A stretch of 64,000 nucleotides of DNA from Nissolia schottii (Eukaryota; Streptophyta; Magnoliopsida; Fabales; Fabaceae). How positions within the stretch are numbered: position 1 is the first letter of the stretch; the number at the start of each line of letters is the position of its first letter. The notes under the pieces are model-generated. The model saw only the letters and a list, made by a program, of their open reading frames with translations, did not search any database and was not told the origin of the DNA. Of this stretch, positions 11,905 to 22,600 are shown piece by piece. Made by a program: the position numbers and the translations under genes. The stretch lies in assembly GCA_003254905.1 (NCBI GenBank), contig QANU01057582.1:296102-360101 (forward strand), written 5' to 3'.

Positions 11905-12505
11905 NNNNNNNNNNNNNNNNNNNNNNNNNNNNNNNNNNNNNNNNNNNNNNNNNNNNNNNNNNNNNNNNNNNNNNNNNNNNNNNNNNNNNNNNNNNNNNNN
12001 NNNNNNNNNNNNNNNNNNNNNNNNNNNNNNNNNNNNNNNNNNNNNNNNNNNNNNNNNNNNNNNNNNNNNNNNNNNNNNNNNNNNNNNNNNNNNNNNNNNN
12101 NNNNNNNNNNNNNNNNNNNNNNNNNNNNNNNNNNNNNNNNNNNNNNNNNNNNNNNNNNNNNNNNNNNNNNNNNNNNNNNNNNNNNNNNNNNNNNNNNNNN
12201 NNNNNNNNNNNNNNNNNNNNNNNNNNNNNNNNNNNNNNNNNNNNNNNNNNNNNNNNNNNNNNNNNNNNNNNNNNNNNNNNNNNNNNNNNNNNNNNNNNNN
12301 NNNNNNNNNNNNNNNNNNNNNNNNNNNNNNNNNNNNNNNNNNNNNNNNNNNNNNNNNNNNNNNNNNNNNNNNNNNNNNNNNNNNNNNNNNNNNNNNNNNN
12401 NNNNNNNNNNNNNNNNNNNNNNNNNNNNNNNNNNNNNNNNNNNNNNNNNNNNNNNNNNNNNNNNNNNNNNNNNNNNNNNNNNNNNNNNNNNNNNNNNNNN
12501 NNNNN
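11905..12505. other. Assembly gap (601 N)
   Basis: All bases are undetermined. The gap lies beside a tandem repeat, a usual cause of failed assembly. Reading frames that run through it have no meaning. Confidence 0.99.
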
Positions 12506-12568
12506 TTTCTATCCTTGACCGTCCTGACACTACTACACATATATGTATGCCCGGTGACCTTGCCCCAT

Positions 12569-12742
12569 GCGTTCCCTTCGAGCATGGTGACAGGGTCGAG
12601 ACATACCCACATTACAATCACATAAACATGTATGCAAGGTGATCGTGTCCCATGCGTTCCCTTCGAGCCTAGTGACGTGATCGAGCCCCACGCGTTCCCT
12701 TCGAGCATGGTGACATGCACAAGGCCTGCGTTCCCTTCGAGC
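12569..12742. repeat. Short tandem repeat, core GCGTTCCCTTCGAGC
   Basis: The 15-base core occurs four times (starts 12569, 12654, 12692 and 12728), spaced 85, 38 and 36 bases, with the partly conserved flank ATGGTGAC. The array touches the gap and probably continues into it. It lies inside the presumed LTR, where such arrays are common. Confidence 0.85.
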
Positions 12743-13054
12743 CTGCTCTTGCACACTATGCATGAACCTAACATTTTATTTAATCGGTATCATATGCATT
12801 TCTTGGCCGCCTTCCTTTGGGCTAAGCCATATAGACACGATGTCCTTTTTCATTCATATCCATCATCATATGCACTTTTATCTTTCTGTACTATTCTGGT
12901 TCTTACATTTCATTATTATCTTCATTCATTAGCCTTTGTCATACCATAACCTCTAGTGATCTAGCCTCATGATGCATGCTTCATTGTCCAATGCTGGACT
13001 AATTCTTGCTCATTGGATCCCTTGAAACCACAAAAATCTCAAGTCTGCCAGGTT

Positions 13055-13290
13055 TCATTCGAATACTTAGAGGGGCATTCGAATGAAATCTCTAAGAGTT
13101 CTTTCATTCGATTGAAAAGGGGTTTTCATTCGAATGAATTCCTCAGCATTCTTCCATTCGAATACTAAGGGATTCAATCGAATGAAATCCTGAAATTTCC
13201 TTTCATTCAACTGCATGAGGCTTCAATCGAATGATAGCTGGCCTTTGACTTTCATTCGACTAAAAACCTCAGGGATTCGAATGAAAGCTT
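13055..13290. repeat. Cluster of the palindromic motif CATTCGAATG
   Basis: About ten copies of TTCATTCGAATGAA or one- to two-base variants occur within 235 bases, about every 25 bases. The core CATTCGAATG is its own reverse complement. The cluster lies in the presumed chromovirus LTR. A second cluster of the same core lies at 41.5-41.8 kb in unrelated surroundings. Confidence 0.85.
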
Positions 13291-14195
13291 CAAAATCGCA
13301 TCCCCGAGACTTCAGTTCTCAATTTTCCACTGTTCCTAGGGTTCCAATCAGTACAGTTATACATTTTATTTATCAAAATTTCTCAAAACCCTTTTTACCC
13401 TGATTCTCCTAAAAACCTTACTTAACATTTTCATAGTCAGAAATACAAAACAATATATATACAGTCATAAATTAAACCACATAGACAGTGGACTTAGGGT
13501 TACCCACATCCGATGGAGATTCCGAATCGGTAGGTTCGAAGGGGAGAATTTCCTCTTCAGGATGACGTGCTCCGGTGATTTTTCTGAGACTCCGACACGA
13601 AACTTAGATGTGTCGGAACGGGACCGGCAATTGGTGAAAGAGGCGTAAATTTTCAAAAGTTACGTGGTTATTTATAACCACGCACAGTGAAACTGTTTTC
13701 TTTTCTTTTTCCTTTTCCTTTCTTTCCTTTTCTTTGTTTTTGCTAGTTACTTATTATTATTATATTATTATTATTTATTATTTATTATTTACTTCCTTCA
13801 GAAGTAACTTCTCACCCTATCTAGCTCCATTTTCGTTTGATCACCTTTTGTCTAAAAATCCTCACCTTCGATTGTCCTAAAAATATTCCGGACATACCGT
13901 TGTAATCCGTTTATTTTTCCCATCAGCCCGAGACAGTTTTTCCAGGGATCTGGGGCTTCCTTACCAAGTCAAGAGATCCCCCGGGCATTTTTCAGTATCC
14001 GAGAAATTTTCGTTCGAGTCGAAACTCGTTCGGCGACTCCGGAAAAATTACGGGACAGCAAAACCTAGCCCGTTTCCCTAAATTTCTAGGGTTTCGGAGG
14101 TTTAACCCCTCTTCCCTTGATTCCTCGATGTTTCCCAGCCGTCCTCGGCGGCGAAATTAATGGGTTTTCCGTTCGTGGGAGCGCGGGATGTTACA

Positions 14196-14650
14196 CCCTC
14201 CACCCCGTGAGGTCCAGTCAGTCCCGCACCATCCCGTGATGTTTGGTCGGCCTATTCCCCCATCTTGTAAGGCTTGGCCAACCCTCTTCCACCTGTTTGA
14301 CCTACGGTGGAGAAATCCTCTCAATTGCCACTGCCAGAAAATACCATCATCATCATTTTAATATTTTTTTTCTCTTCTTCAACCTCTAAAAAAGCTTTAT
14401 AGGAGCAACAATGGAGGCAACCCACAACCCTCAAGAATAAAATTACAAACTTTATGGTAAAAGAAGAAGATTCATACAATTTTGGGGTGAGCAACTCAAC
14501 TATGGCAAGGAAAAAAGCATACTTGAACAATAAAAATGCAAACTTAGATGAAAAAAATTAAAGCTTTCATTGACAAACTCAAAGAAAAACTAAATCTTTG
14601 ACCACAACAATGAAGGTTCTCAAAAAATTCATGACTTTTTTCACAAAAAT
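14196..14650. repeat. Dispersed repeat, second copy (partner 7110-7790)
   Basis: A shortened GTGAGGTCC-type array (14205-14290) is followed by about 330 bases matching 7455-7790. It lies directly at the outer end of the presumed LTR, so the LTR seems to have inserted into this repeat. Confidence 0.6.
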
Positions 14651-15659
14651 ACTTCAAAATCTATAATTTTTCTTTGAATGGGGGAAAAGAAAATGAATCA
14701 ACAACAAAGAAAACAAGTGGGAAGGCAAAAAATCAAAACTTTCACATCAAAATCAAGAAAAAAAAATCAAAACTTGGACTTAAAAATGGAAGCTTGGGAA
14801 AAATGAAAAATAGGGGATATGGAAGACTCACCATTAAAGAGAAAGAACACATGAGGTGGCGGTTGGCGACAACGGCAGAAGACGGGCAGTTCTCTCTTTG
14901 CCAGAAATCTCTAAATTTCTCTATGTGGTGATCCTTGAACTGTTAAAGAAAGAAAGATGAAAATGGAAGAATGGGGGAGATTCAAATATTTTTGAATTTG
15001 AAAAGGAGGTGACTTTTGATAGACAATGGGGAAAGGGAAGAGCCATAAAAGATAATATGGTCATTTTTCACAACTTAAGTGGGGGCAATAATGCCCAAGC
15101 ACTCTATTTCCAAAATAAATACACAAAATATAAAGCCACTTAGCAACACAAAGATGGGCATAAAAACACATCGGACCAAAAGCAATAGACTGCGAGAGCA
15201 CACTCGGATATTGAACGTCCTATAAAGACGTCGAGTGTGAAGCTCTCTAAGGGATTGGCTTCCAAAAAGGAGAATATAGGAAGGTAAACTTGACAAAGTC
15301 AAAGCAAACTACAAGAGTTTGCAAGAGAAAAAGCATGATGCCCACCATCTAACATGACGAGCTTGTGTTAGGGGCAATCTCAAAAAGCTCAAAAATCCAA
15401 GCACAACAAGGAGTACCAGGAGCTTGCCTCATCTACTTGTACTCATCAGGCCAATAGGAGAGCTCCAAAATGCCAACAAGAAGAGAATGTCATAACAAAA
15501 GTCCAGGAGAGAATAGCCAAGTAAGTGTTTTCTAGGCCACGGGCCGAAAGCCCTAGACCCAACTTAGCCTAACTTGGCCAAGGAGAGAGCGACGTGCCTT
15601 CATCTCGAGCTTAGTGTACTGCATAACAAACTCCTAGATAATTAGGGTAAGATAAACCT
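14651..15659. other. Non-coding repetitive DNA, no gene recognised
   Basis: Purine-rich sequence with small fortuitous open frames on both strands (14674-14931 plus, 15075-15302 minus). No domain is recognisable. Confidence 0.4.
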
Positions 15660-15679
15660 TCGAGATAAGGGGAAACCAC

Positions 15680-16510
15680 ACTTTAGTGCACAAACTTTTA
15701 TAGGAACCTTATCGTTCAAAATGTTTTAAACATTGGAATACACAAACATTAGGTTCTAGAATGCACAAACATTATACACGTCTATGCACAAGCTTTGCAG
15801 CAACCTTATAGTTCTAGAGGTTTTACACACAGGAATGCACAAACTTTATGAACATGAATGCACAAACTTTAGGTCATATATAGAACGCACAAACATTAGA
15901 TGTTAGAATGCACAAACTTCACAATAACCACATGGTCCAAAAGGTTTAGACAGTGGAATGCACAAACTTTATCAACTACAATTCTCAAACTTTATACACA
16001 TAATGCACAAACTTTTTTAACACACTTTCCAAACGTTTTCCTCGAACACATAAATGTTGAGTTCGACCAAAATTTGTATGGAATCACATACATTGTTCAA
16101 AAATTGGAGAAAGTTAAAACTATAGCAATCAATGTGTGAACCCTAATACATTTGTAGTTACGAACGTGAAACATAAATGTGCAAGTTCGTTTTCGAGTCC
16201 TTGCCAATTTTCAGTTGATGTAGAGCACTTCGTTGTGTCTCACTCGGCACTGCTTGTGCGAAGTTGGTGCAGAGGTTACTAGAGAATGATGGTGACTTGC
16301 GGAAGAGAGCAACGAGTTTTTAATCCTATTTTCTCTAATGAATTCGAAGCACAAAAGGTTATAGCATCATGTGTATGGGATGCGCACGTAGTAGAGACTG
16401 GGCGAACGTGAGCGACGAGTGTTGTTGGGGAGTTATTGTGTGAGCCCAAAAATAGATATATGGTGAATGAAAATAGGGTATACGTGTAGCAGTGGTCAAT
16501 AAACAATGTA
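15680..16510. mobile_element. Member of the GCACAAACTTTA repeat family
   Basis: Between 15680 and 16020 the motif GCACAAACTTTA or GCACAAACATTA occurs about ten times at irregular distances. The right end (about 16460-16500, ATATGGTGAATGAAAATAGG and GGTATACGTGTAGCA) resembles the right end of the larger element at 44.6-47.5 kb (GGTTTATGATATACGGGTGT, then ACATGTAGCA). The 16280-16450 stretch also resembles 47210-47340. The left terminus is not clear. It is probably a non-autonomous, damaged member of the same DNA transposon family. Confidence 0.45.
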
Positions 16511-16682
16511 AATTGAATCTCTCGTTCTCATCTTATTAATTATTCTTTATCGCTGTCCAACTACTTCTGCAAACACGGTAGTTAGAAGTACGTTCAACAT
16601 TTGTAAAATCAAGTAAGTATTACATGATTCTAAGAATGATAAGAGAGCAAGAAGATGGTGGAAATATTCCATCCCATAAACC

Positions 16683-19600
16683 TCAATTTAAACACCTAGA
16701 ATCAAGCCAAGATATAATGTCATCATGAACAGCAAAAATTCTGTCATCTGGTTCCCCTTCCAAAATGCAGTGGTAACCACCTTCATATATCTTTAGAGTC
16801 TTATCCTTGCTAGATGCTTTCTCATAAAGAAATTGGCTCACTAATGGATTTGTCACCTTATCTTCTGCTCCATGAAGAACCAATAATGGGGCTGAAACCT
16901 GCAATCACCCACCACCCACAACAATTAAATTATTTTCTCTTTACATGACCGTTAAAGAATGCCAACTGAAAATAAATAAATACAATATTGTTCTGGAAAA
17001 ATAACATATCCGAAACAAAGAAAAACCTAAATATGGAAATATAGAAACAATGGGAAGAAAAAACCCAACCTTATGTGCTTGTGACTCAAGTTCTTTTGTG
17101 ACCCTTAAAAGTTCCATGCCGGTTTTCAGCCTTGGATTATCATTATAACAGATGACATTGTAAACAGCCTGCAAAGAAGAACTCAACGCATCAAATAAAA
17201 CTGTTTCTCCTAAGACTATTTACATACATTTATGTTCCATTCAATAGGATAGAGGGTTTCTGGGAATAGGGTCTCCTAATCATGAACAGAATTTGTAAAG
17301 CAATACAATATTGGTTGTACTGGCATCATGCAGGGTTAAATTAAAAAGTCACTACTCTGAGATAACATGGAGATTGTGTGTATGAAATGGCTATCTAACT
17401 TAATTTTACAGTTTTTCCCTCACTAAATTAGATGAGAATGGTATACATGCAACAAACTCAACGATAGAAACTATGTATTAGGTCATGTTAGAGCTAATCA
17501 AATGCTTTTGAATGCATGGACTGAAGAAATGACAAAGTTTGGTTTAGGAAAAACTGTTGACTTTAGATGAATGCGATTTCCTCTAAAATAACAATGTGGG
17601 TGATTGGCGATCCTGTAGATGAAAACTAGCAAAAATACACTTGAGGTGCTTGAATGGGACAAATGGCTACCGCAAGGCAATGGGTGTTGTGTTGTCAACA
17701 GTCACATGAGGTGTAGAAGTGATTTGACTTCCTACAATGTGGTCATTTGACCATGCAGACAATATGGATCAATCAATAAGTGAATCAATGTTGACTGCCG
17801 AGTGATAACTTCATAAACAATTAGGAAGTAACCAAAATTTTGTTAAAGAAAGCATGACATGGAAGAAAGCATATATATTGGCATCAACGAATTAAAGTTG
17901 AAAAAGTAACTAACCAATTTTCTTTTGCTCAGTTCTCTGAAGGCCAGCTCTGCTAGATCTTGCTGTGGGAAGAGTTTTGCTTTTGGCATCACTTTAGACA
18001 AAAGTGTTAATACCTTCATAACTGCATCAGACGGTAACACGTCATCTGCAATCTTACCAGCAACAGAAGATCAGCAAATCATGCTATTACAACTGGTACC
18101 AAGTGAATATAACTTTCTGTATAACTTCTGATTTTAGTTAATATACTTCTATTCCAGTGGGGAATATCAGTTGCAGAACACTACAATGGTAAATAGAAAT
18201 TACAGAAGATTGAAGAAGAAAATTATGGAAAACAAAGCCTGGGAATAAAGGATCCCTTAACCCTCCTAGCCTCACTCAAGTTCTGCCTGCTATCCTCTTT
18301 TCCCTTGATCTGAATTTATAATTCAAAATCAAAGGGGATCAAGAGAATAAGCTTTATTCTTTCCTAAAATTAAAACATATTCACCTCCTAATAATCCTCA
18401 TTATATCTGTTTATTTTCTCTCCCCATTATTGTAATAACTTCCCTTCCTAAAATTCCTCACTTTAATTGCATTTCCTTTCTTGCTGAAGCCGATTTCTCT
18501 CCTACAGCGACTGCTTTCAGTCTATCTCTCTTCCCACTTTTGGCATACACTACATATTTGGGTTGATTGGGCTTACTCTTAGGGCTAGGGTCTCTATCAA
18601 TACCCTCCCCTTCAAAATCCACCTTGTCCTCAAGGTGGACAGTAGGAAACAACTTTTGCAAGTCTGATTTTAATTCCCATGAATTTTCAACCTCTGGAAG
18701 ATTTTTCCATTTGACTAGCAGCTCTTGATGACCCTACTGATTGGTCCTGTAAGCCAAAATCTCCTCAGGTTGGACTTGCAACTCCCATTTGGCAGTTAGA
18801 CAGTTGGGCAGTGGCAGACTACCGGTGGTGGGTGAAACAAATTTCTTCAATAATGACACATGAAAAACCTGGTGAATAAGGGAACTTTCTGGGAGTTTCA
18901 ACTTGTAAGCCGCAGCCACAATCTTCTCAACGATCTCAAAAGGACCATAGAAGCAAGGACTCAATTTTTGGTTAACCCTCTTTGCCAAGGATTGTAGCTT
19001 ATAAGGCTGGATTTTGAGGAAAGCTTTCTCTCCCACTTCAAAATTTAACTCCATGCGGTGCTTGTCAGCTTGCATTTTCATTCTATTTTGAGCCTTGGCA
19101 AGGTGGTCCTTGAGCTCATCCAGCATGGCATTCCTATCTTGCATCAATTGATTGATTTCTTCTACAGCAGAAGGTCCATAATCACGTAACAGCAAGGGAG
19201 GTTCACTGCCGTATAGTGATTCAAATGGGGTGGTCTTGGTGGAGGAGTTGTAATGGTGTTATACCAATATTCAGCCCAACTCAACCATTGAGGCCAATTC
19301 TTGGGTTTTTGACTAGCAAAACACCTTAAATATGTTGCTAAGCACCTATTTACCACTTTCTATTGGCCATCTGATTGTGGGTGATATGCAGTAGTGAATC
19401 AAAGTTTAGTACTAGCTGCCTTGAACAATTCAGTCCAAAAGTTACTCATGAACAGTCCGTCTCTATCTAACACAATGGTTTTGGGGACACCATGAAGTCT
19501 CACCACTTCCTTAGTGAATAGAACAGCCACCTCCTTGGCTGAATATGGATGGCACAAGTGTAAGAAATGGGCGTATTTCGTTAACCTATCCACCACGACC

Positions 19601-22600
19601 AGAATAGTGTCTACTCCGTTGGCTTTGGGTAGACCTCCCAAAAAGTCCATGGACAAATCAGTCCAAGTTTGACAGGGAATAAATAGGGAGCGGTTGAAGC
19701 AACCCCACCGGCGATAAAGTTTCATATTTATTTCTTTGGCAAACCTCACATTCTTGAATGTATTTCTGAATGTCTTGCTCCATCCCTTCCCAATAAAAGT
19801 GCCGAAACCCTTTCGAAAGTCATGAAAAATCCCAAGTGACCACCCGAAACTGAGTCGTGAAATTCTTGTAATACAAATGGGATTTTTGAGGATCCGTTAG
19901 GAATGACCATTCTGCCATGGTACTTCAATCTGCCCTGCTGTAACTGGAATCCAGCATGTGACCTCGGCTAGTGCACTAATTCTTGCATAATCTTCCTCAA
20001 CCTTTCGTCTGCCAGAATTTCGTCTTCTAAATCATCCCATTCAAAGAATTGAACTAAGGAGACAGCATCTAACTAATCTCCTGGACAGAGCATCCGCTAC
20101 TGAATTTTCCTTCCTAGCCTTGTATTTCACCTCAAAATCATAGCCCATGAGTTTAGAAACCCATTTCTGCTGTTCCTCTCCCATCAATTTCTAATCCATC
20201 ATGAATTTGAGACTCTTTAGATCTGTGTGTATCTCAAAATGTCTCCCTAAGATAGTGCCTCCATTTTTGGACAACTATCACTATGGCCATCAATTCTCGC
20301 TCATACATAGATTTACTTTGACCCCTTTCAGACAAGACTTTGCTCATAGAAGCTATTGGCCTCCCCTCCGGCATCAGCACTACAGCTATTCCCTTCCCTG
20401 ATGCATCAGACTCAATAGTAAAGGATTTCTCAAAACAGGGGACAACCCCAAAATCCTCTCAAACTCTTCAAATTAGTTGGGACTGGCCACTCCACCATGG
20501 CTTCAATATTATGCGGGTCTGTTGCCACGCCTTCCCCACTAATTATATGTCCCAAATATTCTAATTTTTTGCAGCCGAAAGCTGCATTTCTTAGCATTGA
20601 TGAACAACTGATGCTGCCTTATCAATTGTAATACCAGCTGCAAATGTTCTTGATGCCAAACCTTGTTTTTGCTGTAAAGAAGGATGTCGTCAAAGAATGC
20701 CAAAGTGAATTTCCTTAGGTATGGTTTGAGGATCCTATTCATTAGTGCTTGGAAGGTGGATGGTGTGTTGATTAGGCCAAAAGGCATCACCACGAACTCA
20801 TAGTGCCCCTCATGATTTCTAAAAGCCGTCTTGTGGATGTCTTCTTCCATCATTCGGATTTGATGGTATCTGGACTTCAAATCCAATTTAGTAAAAATAA
20901 AAGCACCACCTAATTCATCTAGAAGCTCATCAATAATTGGAATGGGGAATTTATCAGGGACTATTACCTTATTCAAAGCCCTGTAATCCACACAAAACCT
21001 CCAACCTCCAACCTTCTTGCAAACCAAGATGAGTGGGCTGCTGTATGGGCTGGTACTACTGCGAATGACTCCCATTTGTAACATTTCAGCCACAATTTGC
21101 TCAATCTCATTCTTTTGAAAGTGTGGGTATCTATATGGGCGGATGTTGGGAATTTCAGCATTTTCCATCATTCAGATTGCATGATCTTGTTCTCTACATG
21201 GTGGCAGATTTGTAGCTGACTGAAACAGCTCCGAAATTCTTTTAATACCTACTGTAATTTTCCTGGAACAGTGGCTTCTTGGGATTCGGTTGCTACTGGG
21301 TGAGTTGGGGTGATAAGATACCCCTCCCCATCCTCCTTCAACACCTGTAATGTAGATTTCCAAGAAGCATGAGCCTAGCACAAAGAAGTATCTCTATGAA
21401 TTTCTTGGATTTCACCATTTTTGTTCCATCTCAGCATTAGCTTATCATAATCAGCTTCCACCAAACCCAAACTTGTTAGCCAATGTAACCCCAAAATCAC
21501 CTTATTCCTCCCTAACTCCATCACAAAAAAAAGGCTAAATAATCTCCACCCCTTGGACATGTAATTAGACATCCCTGCACACCCCTTTTCCTCTCTCATG
21601 CTGCCCATTCCCCATCTCCACTACAAAAGTCTGCACCTTCTCCATTGGCAATTGTAATTCCTAAGCTAATTTCTTTGCTAAGAAATTACTAGAAGCATCA
21701 AAGTCCACCAAAATCGTTACTGCTTTTCCATTGATAGTACCCATAACCTTGAAAGACTTGTTGGATGTAAGTCCAACAAAGGTGTGAACTGATAATTCCA
21801 ATCTCATCTCATCTTGCACCTCCTCAGCCCCTTCCTCCACAAACTTTCTTCCACTTTCTTCTGCTGTTAGTGGCGAGTCCTCTTCTTCTACTAGCATCAA
21901 TTGAAAATGTTTCATATACATGATCCTTTCCCCACCTATCGCCACATTTGAAACACAATCCCATCCTTTGCCTCTGTTGCCAATCTTTGTTAGACAAGCG
22001 TCGAGCATCATTCTTCCTCTTTACTCCACCTCCTTTAGCTACAACTTTCAACCCCTCAACGGTCGAAGTAGACCCTCCTTTGGTTCCTCCTTTGGGTCCA
22101 ATTGGTGACTTATGAAGTTGAAAACCCCTTTGGAACCCGCCTCCTACCTTCTGATTTGGCCCCACCCCTCCTTCTTTCCATGACCAATTTTATTTCTCCA
22201 ACTCGAGCCTTGCCCATCGTGGCAGATAAGGTCCTAAACGAGCCAGCCTTCAATTCTACTTGTATTCCACTTTTTTAGCCCATTGAGAAAAATACTCATA
22301 GTTGTCCCTCGATCCAAGTCCTTCTTTGAGCTTGCTACAAGCTCAAACTCCTTCCTATACTGCATAATTGTACCGGTCTACCTCACCTTAAGCAGGAGAC
22401 CCAAGAGATTGCGGGCCACCCCTAGCTAGAACCGCTTAATTAGATCCTACTTAAACTCACTCCAAGTTTGAACAGGCACTTGGTCCTCCCACCATTGGTA
22501 CCAAGTAAAAACACCCCCTTCCATGGCCACCAATGCCATCTCCATCTTGTCATAATCGTCCACCCTTTTCACCCTAAAATAGCTCTCCGCCCTCACCAAC

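Larger units (their letters stand above)
11342..14195 (-). mobile_element. Probable LTR of a Ty3 chromovirus (Tekay/Del type), interrupted by a gap
   Basis: On the minus strand the sequence at 14195 begins TGTAACATCCCGCGC, a start seen in many plant Tekay/Del-type LTRs, and a possible end (GGTGTTTCA) lies at 11342. In between are a TATA-like box in the minus direction (GTTATAAATAACCAC, about 13664-13678), internal short tandem repeats and the assembly gap. No coding domain is visible, so this is a solo LTR or one LTR of an element whose body was lost. The 5-bp flanks (CCACC left, CCCTC right) match only partly, so the left end is uncertain. Confidence 0.5.

Noticed and set aside
11835..12774. 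Open frames of 231-308 codons through the gap
   Set aside because: They consist mostly of undetermined bases.
14674..14931. Lys-rich 85-codon plus-strand frame
   Set aside because: It is purine-rich low-complexity sequence beside a dispersed repeat and shows no domain.
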